NCBI GenBank assembly: GCA_024138025.1
Contig: JAMXBD010001099.1
Coordinates: 310,001-374,000, forward strand
DNA from: Combretum micranthum
Taxonomy: Eukaryota; Streptophyta; Magnoliopsida; Myrtales; Combretaceae
Reading direction: 5' to 3'
DNA length: 64,000 nucleotides
Shown here: positions 32,231 through 43,550 of the stretch, in pieces
Position numbering within the stretch: the stretch's first letter is position 1
Layout: every line of letters begins with the position of its first letter
Made by a program: the position numbers and the translations under genes
Notes under the pieces: model-generated
Databases searched by the model: none
What the model was told of the DNA's origin: nothing
The model's input: only the letters and a program-made list of their open reading frames with translations

Positions 32231-33231
32231 GACCAAAATTTAGCCTATACGAAAAATGTTTTTGACTTCCCCTGTTTTATTACACTTTGCTCACTTTCAA
32301 ACATTCTCAAACTTAGCCTAAACTTCCCAAAGCTTGTTATATGTTCATTACATCATTCAAACAACATAAACTCCAATTCACAACATCAACTCTCCACCAC
32401 AAATCATCATACATAAATCATACTTCCAACCCCAAATCACTACACCCAACATTTAGTCATCAACCACTTGCACTTCTCAACACTTCTAATCTCTTATACT
32501 ACATATACAACTAACTCCTATAACAACAAAACACTCCTCATGCAACCAACAAAGTATATAAGTCATCAAACACAATTTAAGCTTAAAACCTATTACTAAG
32601 AAACAATGAGCTTGCATAATTTGGTAACATGAAAAAAAAACATACTTACCAATAGAACTTTAGACCTTGGTTTTATGATCCTCTAGCATGCTTTTGATGG
32701 TGGAAAATGTAGAAAATGAAAGTCTTATCTATATAGATCCATGAGAGAGCTTTGGAGAAGAAGATAATGGGGTTTTGAAACTTTTGAAGGCTTGCTTTGG
32801 AGGTCTGAAATTGGTGCACGAATTTTGCTCTCTTAAAGTTGATATTATCTTAAGGTTTGACTTTTGAGGCATAAGAGATTAAGGGAAATTAATGACTTAT
32901 CAATGGCTAATTAATAAATTTGTCTTTAGTTAATTAATCTTGTATTTAGCTCCTTTAAGGTAAAAGAATTAAGCTATAATGAGGCTTATGTGCATGGATC
33001 TATTTACTCATTTTACTACATTCCAAATATAATTTCTACATGTTAATGCAATTTAAATTTTATGAACTAAATATTTAATAAATTCTAGAGTATTTGAATA
33101 TTTAACACAATAATAGAACACATAATTCATTATGAACACAAATCACATTCAATACATATCAAAAGCAATATATAAATTCTATAACATACATATAAAATAT
33201 AAATGGGGAATTTCATGGTTATTTCATTACT

Positions 33232-34715
33232 AACCTTAGATTTAATAGCAAGGGTGTTTAACTCTTTTCCCCATACATTTCAATTGATACTTTTTACAGT
33301 TTTAAAGCTATTGTTCCTATTTTTACAATTTGATTCCATAATTTAGATAGCTAAGTTTATATAATATTTCATAACTCTTTTTTTTTTTTAATTTCTGAAC
33401 TGATTTGCCTAAATTAGTGTCCAACCTTCTTCTTTTCCTTTCTCTTATTTTAGCAAACAGTTTTTTGTTCGAGTAAATAGTGGGATAGGACATAAGATTT
33501 TATTTATGAGTTTACAATAAGATTTGTGTGAGTTCCACTTTGGAAATGTTTTTTATTCAATTTACTTTCAAATTATTTGGCCTTCTGTTTTAAGTAATGT
33601 GTACCAGTATCATTAATATAGTTTCCCAATTTGTTGGCTCTTTACTGAATTTACCTATTTGATATGGGTACTCATTTTGTTATATGGTTCGGATATCTAA
33701 TTGGAGATACAGGTGTAACTATTATCTACATGGTAATTCAATTATTGTTTGCTTCTTGACTAACGTAAAACTAGTGGCAGTAAACTAGCATTATATCTTT
33801 TACTTAATTTACCCATAATTTTTTTACTGGTTGACTTCATAGGAGTGCATGGGAGTATTTATTCTTCTCCTATGAACTTAATAGCGGTTTGGTTTGTGCA
33901 ATAGTTCTTCAATGTATTTCCTACTGCCATCAAATTAGTAATTGCAATTTCTTCACGTGACAATCTTTATTCCCTTTTAACATATTTTACTAGATCTTGC
34001 TGTAAGACTTTAACCCATTATTAATTAAAAAATTGTATATCAGTCCTTTTAAATATATTCCTAGTCTATTATCAATACCATTTAGTGCAACCAAAGACAA
34101 TTTCTTTATTATTGTCTTCATTAATCCTTGACAATTTAAAGGAAGGTAGCTGCATCTCTCTAATTTATTTACATATATAATTTCACAAAGATTTGACAAA
34201 TATGTGTTAAGAGACATATCACTTTATACAAAGAATGTCACTTCATTGACAAAAGCTTTATAACGTATTGGTGGGATAAAGACACATCAAGTACTTGTAA
34301 TTTCAATTTTTGGTAATTTAATGTTTAAATTCTTATGTTTAGTGATTTAATGCTTATTTTCTTTTCATTTAGTTTCAATTTAGGATCTCCATATTATTTT
34401 TTTATTTTAATATCTATATTTTAATTTTAAATTTCAATTTAGTATCTATACTACGGTGAATTCTGTTTTTCCCACACTCAATTGATATATTTTTCTCAAA
34501 AACTCTTTCTTTCTCTTAGTGACAATTACAATTTAGGCTTATTAGTAGTTGATTAGTATATTCTCCCAATTTGGTTGCCTAGATAATAATAGAATCTAAT
34601 ATCGGTTCAGTAATTAAGTAATCCCTGTGGGATCGACACTCTGTATTACTTGATCTAACCTAGTATACTTTCTAGTAGAATTTGCTTTTATTTTATCTAT
34701 ACATTCATAGTTGAC
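33232..34715. repeat. LTR-like repeat segment, copy A (also at 60003-61520, part at 40440-41100)
   Basis: It is non-coding. Its right end carries TAATCCCTGTGGGATCGACAC, a phrase of the type found near the 3' end of Tat/Athila-like LTRs, and it abuts truncated pol directly near 34715. A third, more diverged copy of its middle lies at 40440-41100, showing that it is a dispersed repeat. True ends were not identified. Confidence 0.5.
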
Positions 34716-34719
34716 CATT

Positions 34720-35109
34720 TGCCCGAATCTCTTTGAAATCAACATCAGCCTCGTGCAATTCTTTCAAGTGCTTGAACTCTACAATGTCAGCATTCAAAGT
34801 CACCAAAAGATCGGCCCTCCTACTCAAAGCATCGGCTACAATGTTCTTCACCCCTGACTTATGTTTCAACTTGAAAGGAAACTTCTATAAGAACTGGATG
34901 CACTTCGCATGTATGTCTTTGCTAATCTAGGTTTCATCATTCATATTATTGAGTGCATCACAATTTGAGTACAACACGAACTATTTATCCACTAAATAAT
35001 GGTTCCAATTATTAGGGCATGCATAATTGAATATAACTCCTTATCATATGCAAACCAATTCTACTTGGAATCCCATTGTTTCTCACTAAAAATGTATTTG
35101 ATTTCTTTC
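34720..35109 (-). pseudogene. RNase H end and spacer of the second gypsy element, copy A
   Basis: Across frameshifts the minus strand reads [20 protein letters not shown] and then [18 protein letters not shown]. These mark the end of RNase H and the spacer before integrase in plant gypsy pol. The homology then stops at LTR-like DNA. Confidence 0.8.
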
Positions 35110-35979
35110 TTAAGATAGAATAGCTCCTATACCAACTCCACTCGCATCACAATCCACTTTAAAACACTTGCCTAAGTCAGGTAATGTTAGGATAGGTGCA
35201 CTACATTGTTTTTCTTTTAGAACAATAATGCTGCTTTCAACTTTTTCACTCCACTGAAACTTCCCCTTATTTAAGCTATCAGTCAAAGGAGCTACAATAG
35301 TGCTAAAGTGTCTAATAAATCTCTTGTAAAAGCTAGCCAACCTAAGGAAACTTTGTAATTCAGTTACTGTTGTTAGAATAGGCCATTCTCTAATTGCCTT
35401 CACCTTCTCTTCATCTACTTGCATCTTGTCACTACTAACTACAGAGCCAAGAAATAGCAATTTCCTAGACATGAAGATGCACTTCTTCATGTTCACACAA
35501 AGCTTACTCTTCTTTAGAACTATTAGCACCTCTCTCAAATGTTCAATATGCTCCTTCTCTGATTTACTATATACTAGGATATCATCTAAGTAAACCACAA
35601 TAAAATAACCAATAAAACATTTTAATACTTGGTTCATGACATGCATGAAAGTGCTCGGTGCGTTGCTTAGGTAGAAAGGCATGACTAGCCACTCATAAAA
35701 CCCTTCTTTGGTTTTGAATGCAATCTTCCACTCGTCTCCTAGTCTAATCCTGATTTGGTGATGGCCGCTTCTTAGATCAATCTTTGAGAATACCACAGCT
35801 CCACTCAATTGGTCTAGCATATCCTCCAGTTTAGGAATCGAGAACTTATGCCCAATAGTAATTTTGTTAACGGCTCTATTATCTACACACATCAGCCAAC
35901 TTCTATCTTTCTTTGGAGTCAGCAATGTCGATACAGCACATGGACTCATGCTCTCTCTAATGAATCCTTTTTGGAGCAA
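35110..35979 (-). pseudogene. Reverse transcriptase domain, 289-codon open frame, copy A
   Basis: This is the longest open frame in the window. It covers nearly the whole RT and the first part of RNase [21 protein letters not shown], then [12 protein letters not shown] (residues 30-41), [31 protein letters not shown], the active site YLDD (residues 130-133, 35581-35592), [15 protein letters not shown], and finally [16 protein letters not shown], the first RNase H motif. Catalytic Asp residues are retained. The ATG is internal to the polyprotein, not a true start. It is flanked by broken gag/protease and a truncated 3' side, so no functional polyprotein is made. Confidence 0.93.
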
Positions 35980-36012
35980 CTCCTATACTTTTTCCTGTAA
36001 CACTTCCGTCTC

Positions 36013-36600
36013 CTATAAACTTATCCTGTAATGTGAAAGATTTGACGAACTCACACCATAAATTAAGTCAATATGGTGTTGTATGTCCCTCATAGGAGGT
36101 AAACCATTTGGTAAGTCATTAGGTAACACTTTGCTAAATTCATCCACTAATCCCTCGATACTGTCTGGCAGCTCTTCAGTCTTCTCCTCCTTATCAACGA
36201 TCATCACTTTTTTCATAGTCAATGCATGTATAGTTTGGGACTCCCTCGTAGCATCCTTTATCTCCTTCTCTGACTGCGTAATTGTAAGGAAGGAACATCG
36301 CTCTTCTTTGGAAGGTTTGGAATGACTCGCTAACTTCAAAGGCAAGAGAGTGAACTTCACTCCATCTTTTTTCAATCTATACACATTCTCCCTACCCACA
36401 TGCTGGGCATTGACATCGTACTACCAAGGTCTCCTAAATAATAGATGACAGGCATCCATTTCCACTACATCGCAATACATCCCATCCTAATATTTGTTAA
36501 TGGAGAAGGGTATTTTGTAGTGTTCTTTAACCTCAATCTTTTATGCAACCTTAATCCACCCAATGGTATATCGGTTATGATGCTTTTCAATCAATAATTG
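36013..36600 (-). pseudogene. Protease C-terminal side and protease-RT linker, copy A
   Basis: A 128-codon open stretch (36013-36399) reads MGRENVYRLKKDGVKFTLLP and ends LPNDLPNGLPPMRDIQHHID, the DLP-GLPP-R-IQH-I motif that precedes RT in plant gypsy pol. To its right, up to 36600, the frame is broken but reads IEKHHNRYTIGWIKV and MDACHLLF-type words of the same family. Confidence 0.85.
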
Positions 36601-36665
36601 CAATTTGTACAACTTCCCTACCATGATGTTCTCAGAACTACCACCGTCTACTATTAACTCAAAGA
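36600..36665 (-). pseudogene. Retropepsin active-site region, copy A
   Basis: The minus strand reads FELIVDGGSSENIMVGKLYK, with the catalytic motif D-G-G in place of the commoner D-S/T-G, followed by the SSEN typical of this plant gypsy group. The surrounding frame has stops. Confidence 0.75.
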
Positions 36666-36868
36666 CTCGATTGTCAATTATACATCTAGCACGAAAACAA
36701 CTAATGCCGCTAAGTTTTCTCCTCCCACTTCTATGCCAGCATCAACTTACTAATCACGTAAGCTTGCTTATCATCCTCATAGTATTCATCAACCCCATTA
36801 GGTTTACAGTGAATTTTACCCTCTCCATCTCTCTCAACTATGTTTATGTTAATTTCTCTTCTTTTAGG

Positions 36869-36912
36869 GCACTTGTTAGATCGATGTCCGGCTGGTTATA
36901 ATGATAACACTT
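36869..36912 (-). pseudogene. CCHC zinc knuckle of gag, copy A (frameshifted)
   Basis: Reads KCYHYNQP, then in another frame GHRSNKCPK. The stretch is 44 nt, one short of the 45 nt in copy B, so a one-base deletion breaks it. The second Cys is Tyr in both copies. Confidence 0.8.
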
Positions 36913-37995
36913 CCCTAATATTGGCTTTGCATGGGGATTGTTCTATTTTGGCATGTCCTTTGTCTCAACTGGTTTCCTACCTACTGCTTTATCTTTCTCT
37001 TATCATTAACTCCTCTTATATCTCTGAGGTGGTTTTACCCTTCTAAAACAAATCACTGAACTTTTAGCCATAAATCTCTACTACTCCATCAAATCAACTG
37101 CTCTTCTCTTGCAACATCAATTCTGGTTTAAGAGCCATGTTTTTAACCTCATTCCAATTCCGTAACATGAACTTGATTTTATCTCGAGTCAAAGTTTTTA
37201 CCCATCCAGGTATCTAGCCATTTGGTGACCTTACTCTCCTTCAGTTCATTCCTCTCTGTACTTGCATGAATCTTGTGGTATATTCATGTAAGGTCCTGTG
37301 CCCTTGTAGCCACTATAGATATTGCTGAAAGAGGATCAACTCAAATTAGGAGGTAGGAAATCCCACTACAAAAACTATTTCATCCTATACCAGGTTCTCA
37401 TCGGTTATCTACCCTCACAGTATCTCTATTCTGGAGCCTCTCCCACTAGGCTAATGTATCCCCTTTCATCTAGTATGCCACCAACTTACATTCCTTTCTC
37501 TAGGGATCTCCATATATTCAAAGAACCTATCAATTAATGCTATCCTAATCAAGGAAATCTTCAATGTTTAAGTTCCCATCAAAACTAGGAATATTAAATT
37601 CAAGCTGAATTCTTTGCTGTCTCCAATTGTTTCCCTTAATCTAACACTTCCAACCATCTCTTCTACATGACTATTCCTCTTCAAACAACATCACTTCCCA
37701 TCAAATCATCTTCATACATATATGTAATCCACGATTTGCAACTACAAGTTTGACAGTAGAATCACCATGCATATGCTCTACCTTTAGTTGGATCTATCAC
37801 CATTCCTGTCTATGTTGGCATTGGATCCCATCGCATCGAAACACTCGATTAGCTCCTCAAATGATTTTTAAAATACCGAAATCTTTATCTATGTTATCAA
37901 CATCACCTTTGAGTTACACGGTTTGTAGGGCTTCCATATCCTAAGCAACATCCGAAACATGATCGCCACTTGAATTGCTGTCTCCTAACATCAAT
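36913..37995 (-). pseudogene. gag remnant of the second gypsy element, copy A
   Basis: Heavily shifted. A word LEFNIPSFDGNLNIEDFLD near 37555-37610 matches the start of the gag core (IP-F-G---P--F-DW). The N-terminal region begins near the ATG at 37989-37991 with MLGDSNSSGDHVSDVA. The match between copies A and B can be followed only to 37219 because copy B leaves the window. Confidence 0.65.
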
Positions 37996-37999
37996 GCAA

Positions 38000-40180
38000 G
38001 AATTTCCCGATATACAAACTGATGAGCGAGTAAATTAACAAATGAGGTCAATCAATGATTAATCTTAGAAACTAAAATGAAATTGAGGAAAATCTTTACT
38101 CAAGGAATACTAGAATACTATTATGTGATAAATTGTTTTGCAATAAGAAAAGGATGGTTATGTATCATCTCTAAAGAAATCTAAGCGTCAAAATAGAAAA
38201 ATTGGAACCAAAACTTCGAGGATCGTTTAGACCCTAAACTAAGGTTTTTGGGTTTGAAAACTACTTTGTTGCAATTTATAGATCTTTAAAAGCGCTTCAC
38301 GTGTATAATATAATAAGAAAATAAAGTTGTATGCTAAAGGTTATGGCTTCTAGAAGATGAGCTACGTATTAATTCTTCTTGAGGTTTTTGGATTTTGTCC
38401 AATTTATTCGGAATGGCTCGCAGTCTCCTCTATATCAGATTTATACTGCTTATAGAGTATGGTGAACGGTGTTATAGTTGACTTAAAATTGCCATCAATT
38501 AATGATTGAGGCTTCATAGTGGAATGGGTTAATGGAATTAATTTGAGGACACATCAAACATGTTTAAAACCATGTGAACAGCTTCAATTCCCTGGTCATA
38601 TTTAAGGGGAATGCTTCTATCCTTATTCACAAAAAATTATTGCTACTCACTTCATTCTAACTGGTTTGTCAAGCATAAAACTTGATAAGTTGATTTATAT
38701 TTTCCTTGTAATCCATTTGTGAGCCAGGTTTTCCTTTTGAAGCATTTATGGTCCAATTGAAATTCAACAATTATTATTAATAAGATAAAGCCCACAAAGA
38801 TGTTGGTTTAAGTAATATATAATGACAAAAATGAATTTCGGATCCACGTAGTCAGCATTGTTAATAGCTGGAAACTCTTGATGCAGTTGCTCTAACATTC
38901 TAGCATCCATAAAGGTAGCTACTGATTAGGTGGGAGCAAAATCAAGCTGATTGTTGCTCCATTAAGGTCTCGACATGATCAATAGTTGGGGTTCTAGATT
39001 TTGATGTGGATTGTGCGTCTTTGTTCAATCAATGATCAAGTGTTTATGAAAAGGCAAAAGGAAAAGAGGTTATCTAAGTTTTTCCCACAAACATCGTCAA
39101 AAATGTTGCAAATGCTGATCTTACCGATAGAACTAGGCCATTATAATCACAAAAAATGGTTAGTGGAATGCAAGAGAGTTGTTCGGTGTGGCCACTTCGA
39201 TGTTTAAGTTACTCCATGTGTTACTTAGAAGGTTCAAAGATAAATACCAGAGGGAGCAGTGATTGGACAAAAGAGACTCTACCTCTCGCTCGTGGAGGGA
39301 AAGGCTATTTAGAGTTCATGGACATATCAAAATGAAGCCGACTGAATATTTTTTGTGAGAGCAGATCTTATTTTGGCAACTGACCTTGCATCGAGGTGAA
39401 GTATTCATTTGGTACTCGAGGTAAAGGAACTAATATTGCATGGAATGTGGAATAATTTGTGATGTCCCACCCTTTCCCCCCAACCCACCCGCTCGGGAGG
39501 GTCTCATAACGAGACAAACATTGTATGGCGATTGTATGGAAATAGCTCATTAATGAGCTCAAGACCTATCTGAGCTGAGCTAGTCGTGGAAGTTGTCGAG
39601 GTCGAGGTGAGTACAAGGTAGAGCCTCTTTGTAGATCGGGATCTGAGGTGTTTTCTAATAAATATCCTTGTCGAGCTGGTTAAATTGATGGTTTTCTAGG
39701 GCTTTCTTAGGTGCTTTGACTCATGTAGGATAGTAGTAGGTGAGTAAGCTGTAGCCTATATTCTACCATCAACAATCATTATTGCATTTAAAGGGCAATC
39801 TCAAGAATAAACTCTAAAATTTTTATATCCACATGAGAGGTGGTTGTTACCTACAATGCATTTTAATCATACATAGTCCCCCTTCTTTTATGGCATTTTA
39901 GGTTAATATATAAGTGAAACATAGTAATTATTTTTCTCCTGCAAATTTATTTTCATGTATGATGGGTAAAATTGATAGTACATAGAGTTGCTAGTATAGT
40001 GATATAAGGAGTTGTAATTAATTTATTAGAATTTTCATGCTCCCATAGTGGAATCAACCCACTTATCTTTCTACACTTAAAATGACAATAGCAATTAATG
40101 AAATAGGCATTTTAATGATCCTATCATGAGTGTGTATAATTTTAAGCCATTCAATAGCAAATGACATTATGGCCTAGCGG
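38000..40180. other. Unassigned DNA beyond the second gypsy element
   Basis: If the element had a 5' LTR it should lie here, but no primer site, LTR end or target duplication was recognised. 38870-39560 is less AT-rich and holds a 68-codon open frame (39001-39207) without recognised domain, then TGATGTCCCACCC near 39461, which resembles an LTR start. Nothing firmer can be said. Confidence 0.3.
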
Positions 40181-40439
40181 CATCTCTCTTGATCCCTCAT
40201 ATGAAAGGTGTCATAATAACTTAAAAGCTAGTCCCATGGTATAATTGGTAGGTTATAGAATCTTCCTGAGTTTATGGAATAAAAAAATAACCTTCCCTTA
40301 GTTTTTTTTTCCCTCTCTTTTAAACATATTTCTATATTTATCCATAAAAGTCTACCCAAGATCAATTTACTAATTAAGATGAGGACAAGTTAGTAAGTTT
40401 AGATATATACTTGATTTAGGTAAGCCAATAGCCTATCTT

Positions 40440-41100
40440 TTACTCAGTGCATGAGTATTTATTTTTCTCCACAAAGTAAATGTATTTTATTTGTGTAATA
40501 TTATTCTAATGCCGTTAAATTAGTAATTGCATTTTCTTCACTTGACCATACAAGTAGCCAATCCTTATCCCGTTTTAACATATTTTATCAGATCTAGTCA
40601 TAAGACCTTAACCCATCATGAATTAGAAAGTGGTATATTAGTACTTCTAATATATTATGATCCATTATTAATATCATTAAGCATAACCAAACACAATTCT
40701 CATTTTTTGTCCACTCCATTTTACAAATTAAAGTTTAAATCCTTGATAATTAGAGGAAGAAAGCTCCATTCTTCTAATTTATTTTACATATATAATTATA
40801 CAAAGATTTGTAAATTAATTATGTGTTAAGAGACATTATTTTTATACATAGAATGTAACTTCATTGACAAAGGCTTTTTAATCAATTGGCAAGATAAAAT
40901 CACATGAAGTGTTTGTAATTTGAATTCTTATCAATCTAATCTCGAAACTTTTATATTTAGAGATCTAGTGTTTTTCCTTATTTAGTTCTAATTTGGTGTC
41001 TCCATTTTTACATTGTTTTTTTTTTCATTTTAATATTTGTATATTAATTTTAATTGCATTTTTTGTGTTCATACTTTAATTTTAGTACATTTTAGTGTCA
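40440..41100. repeat. Third, diverged copy of the LTR-like segment
   Basis: Phrases such as AATTGCA-TTTCTTCAC-TGAC, TTTTAACATATTTTA and ATGTGTTAAGAGACAT occur in the same order as at 33850-34450 and 60700-61250. Overall similarity is clearly lower than between copies A and B. Confidence 0.7.
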
Positions 41101-41114
41101 TTCATTGATTAATT

Positions 41115-41240
41115 TGAGGAAAAGTTCATTTTTAGCCTTTGACATTTTAATGTATTTCTATATGAGTCATAAATCATGACCTTAACATTTGTAAATTTTT
41201 TGTTTTTAAAAGCAACCTTTTATTAATGCAGTTACGTTTT
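41115..41240. repeat. Probable Mutator-like terminal inverted repeat
   Basis: GAGGAAAAGTTCATTTTTAG, then ATATGAGTC and CTTAACATTTGTAAA resemble the left arm at 26033-26170 in content and order. As a Mutator-type transposase remnant on the minus strand follows to the right of the LTR at 41286, this may be that element's 3' terminal repeat. The right partner was not found. Confidence 0.4.
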
Positions 41241-41280
41241 TCCATAAAATTTTGATATGTAGAGTGTTTTGATTAGTTCA

Positions 41281-41285
41281 AAATG
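41281..41285. repeat. Target site duplication (AAATG) of the plus-strand solo LTR
   Basis: AAATG at 41281-41285 recurs at 43856-43860. Confidence 0.75.
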
Positions 41286-42451
41286 TGTAATATCCAAAAA
41301 TTTTCCCAACCTAAGTTATGAATATTATAATTAATACAATAAGCAGTTGATTTTTGAATTTTAATTTAAATTTAAGTTAGAAATTTAATACAGATAGTTT
41401 AATTAAATAAATCAAGTAAACTATAGGGAATGATTAGGTAAATTGACATAATCATATTAGTAAATAAATTTAACTGAATTTAGAAATTTCAAATACCTTA
41501 ATTACCTATTTCAATAAATCAAATTACTCAATTCCTTTCAACCCTTAAATTAAACTCAATTTCTTAAGTTCAATCACTTAAACCCTTGAATGTCTAGTTA
41601 TTTATGTTTAAATTCAATTCCTTAATCCCTAGAAAATTCTAAATCCAAATACTTGATCATAAATATCAATTCCTAATTCCTAAATTCCTTATCTCTTTCT
41701 AATCATTTCAAATTCCTAAAGCCCATCATCTAAGAAGCCCAACCCAATCTTAAGCTTAAGCCTAAGACTAAATATAATTTCCTTACAGAGCCTTAATCCC
41801 TCATCCCTTCATTTCCTTTTCTTTTCATTTTTAGTTTCCCCTCTCTTTCTCTAAGTCTCTCTTCATTTCTCTCTTTAACACTTCCAAATTTCAACTTAAA
41901 AACTTTACTAATAACCAAAGACATAGGATCTTAGGTGAAATTGAAGATAGAAAACAAGATTGAAGTTAGAAACTTAGCTTAAAAAGCTCTATCAAACTAG
42001 CTTAAAGAAGCTTTCCATAATGGGCATGATTCATCCCTAACTTAAAAAATAAAAAATAACGAATAAAATAAATAATAAATAATATAAATTGGTACTTGTA
42101 TAATTAGGAATGAGTTAAGTTTATACTTATATTAAATGTATTTTGAATTATAGAGTGTATTAATAGACTTAATAACCAATTAGATTTAACATGGGTTTTA
42201 AAAATAAAATGGACTTAGTTAATAGATCTAATTTTAACTTGACTTAATGGACTTTATTGAGCTAAATTGAACTTAATTGGTTAATTCTATTCAACCTAGC
42301 TAAATTAAGTTAATATGGACTTATTAACTAAAATGGGCATAGTAAATTCTTTAGAGACTAACAAGTTGTATTTATTCATTTATCTAACTAGTGAACTCTT
42401 ATAAGACCATAATGACTAGTCAATGACTTAGATATAATATAATTGTAAAAA

Positions 42452-42456
42452 GTTAG
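42452..42456. repeat. Target site duplication (GTTAG) of the Cassandra-like LTR
   Basis: GTTAG at 42452-42456 recurs at 42677-42681. Confidence 0.75.
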
Positions 42457-42676
42457 TGTAACGGTTGTAACGTTGTCCACCGAGATACTATCCGCATTAG
42501 CCATAGGCCGCATGGTTTTTATCTTTTGGTGCCAGCACTTCCTTGGAGGTCACCCATCATGGGATTGCTCTGCCTAAAGCACACTTAACTTTGGAGTTCT
42601 AACGAACTCTAAGCCATTATACCAAAAAGCACCTCGATGATTAAGGTTCTACCATCTATATTTGAGAGGAATCATA
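42457..42676 (-). mobile_element. Cassandra-like TRIM solo LTR carrying 5S rRNA sequence
   Basis: A 220-bp insertion flanked by GTTAG. On the minus strand it runs TATGATTCC...CAACCGTTACA. Its middle (about 42528-42632) matches plant 5S rRNA: GAACTCCAAAGTTAAGTGTG, then GATGGGTGACCTCC. The downstream GCGGATAGTATCTCGGTGG resembles the 3' part of Cassandra LTRs. Cassandra TRIMs are non-coding retroelements whose LTRs contain a 5S-derived pol III promoter. The call rests on memory of that family plus the target duplication; only one LTR is present. Confidence 0.72.
42528..42632 (-). pseudogene. 5S rRNA-derived segment within the TRIM LTR
   Basis: The A-box/intermediate/C-box interval of 5S rRNA is recognisable, with scattered changes (for example CTCCAAAG for CTCCGAAG). 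It is part of the TRIM rather than a 5S gene. Confidence 0.7.
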
Positions 42677-43485
42677 GTTAGACCAAACCATGAATAATAA
42701 GAGGAGTGTATTGTCTCAAATGTATGTTTGCTAAAAAAAAAGAGTATTTCATATATATTGATAATTTATTTAATTACTTATATAAATTGATTTCTTGGAT
42801 AGATATATGGTAACTTCTAACTTACCCTTAGACCTATCTTTTGTTTATTCATAGTACAAATAATATACTGGGTACGTAGTAACTTATGTTGTGTATTAAG
42901 ATAGGCACCTAACTTTATTAATATTTAAAGACGGCTTAATAATTGGTTGATGATTGTGCATAGTTGTTTAATCCAGTTAAAGGAGCAACAATGTTGCTAG
43001 GCAATGCTAGCACGATAGTTAAGTGCTTAAACTATCCTCTATCATTGTTAATGATAACTCATAGGTGGCTTAGTAGATAGCTAATAAGGGAAACAATGTT
43101 AGGATAGTGTTTACTTATGCCAAGCAAGAAGTAGCATTGTTTTGTTAACATTTATAGGACTGGTTAAACTAAATGATATTATGGATTAAGATAAGTAAAG
43201 ATGTTTAACGACTGTGAATCCTAAACAAAGCTATTATTGTAGATGTTCTTATAGGAGATATAAGTATTCATGCTTCTTATATCAACTCTTTGAGCAAGTG
43301 TTGCTACTAAAAACCCCCATATTCCCATGCTGAGTTGCCGAAGAGTGAGTACCCCATTGTTGTTTTGCTATTCTTTAATTAAATATAAATTGTTAGATGA
43401 TGTATTGCTTTTAGGATAAGTACGTTCCCATCTTGTGTGTGTTTGAGTTACCATCGTATTGAGCTTCGGCTCATTTTTTTTTCAG

Positions 43486-43550
43486 GTGTTGATTTAGATG
43501 TTAAATAATTTGGGCATAGGGTGACTCTAAAGGAATTTGTTGATGAGTGA
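43486..43550 (+). other. Short ORF after TTTCAG in the plus-strand solo LTR (one stop)
   Basis: A long pyrimidine tract ending TTTTTTTTTCAG is followed in phase GT-GTT-GAT by VDLDVK, a TAA, then FGHRVTLKEFVDE and TGA. Position, phase and the E-F-V-D-E ending match the acidic ORFs of the related LTRs. GTATTGAGCTTCGGCTCAT lies just upstream, as in the others. Confidence 0.45.

Larger units (their letters stand above)
30477..33226 (-). mobile_element. Solo LTR, minus strand, inserted only in copy A
   Basis: The 2750-bp LTR runs (plus strand) TGTAAAGACCC...GGTTATTTCA, i.e. TG...CA on either strand, with a perfect TTACT duplication. Blocks such as GAGTATTCAAACTCCGGAAC and GGTTGATATAGATAGCCC match the LTRs of the full element at 12470-24866, so it is a related but diverged family. 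It has a GCCGGC-rich U3 cluster at 31848-32230 and the splice-acceptor plus acidic ORF module at 30875-30985. A 148-codon plus-strand ORF at 31343-31789 runs antisense to the LTR and looks fortuitous. Confidence 0.93.
28743..37219. repeat. Composite repeat block, copy A (duplicated at 58251-64000)
   Basis: From AAATAAAAAAGAAGTAAA onward this block matches 58251-64000 collinearly and in the same orientation: CACTA-like end, transposase fragment, LTR-like stretch, and truncated gypsy pol and gag. Without the solo LTR at 30477-33226 and one TTACT, copy A is ~5.72 kb against 5.75 kb for copy B, which runs off the window. Small indels distinguish them. Confidence 0.9.
34720..37995 (-). mobile_element. 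Second gypsy retrotransposon, truncated before integrase, copy A
   Basis: On the minus strand the order is gag remnant, CCHC knuckle, protease, linker, RT and RNase H. Coding homology stops at about 34720, right after the RNase H end, where LTR-like DNA begins. Integrase and both LTRs are missing. Copy B shows the same truncation. The family differs from the full element at 12470-24866 (different gag and linker). It is a chromovirus-like plant gypsy by the look of RT and RNase H; exact lineage unassigned. Confidence 0.85.

Noticed and set aside
33780..33800. AAAACTAGTGGC as the right terminus of the CACTA-like element in copy A
   Set aside because: It reads CTAGTGG rather than ending TAGTG after a run of T, has no subterminal repeats beside it and no 3-bp duplication could be assigned.
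42528..42632. Possible functional 5S rRNA gene
   Set aside because: It is a single diverged copy on the minus strand without a terminator run, enclosed by TRIM-type LTR sequence and a target duplication.
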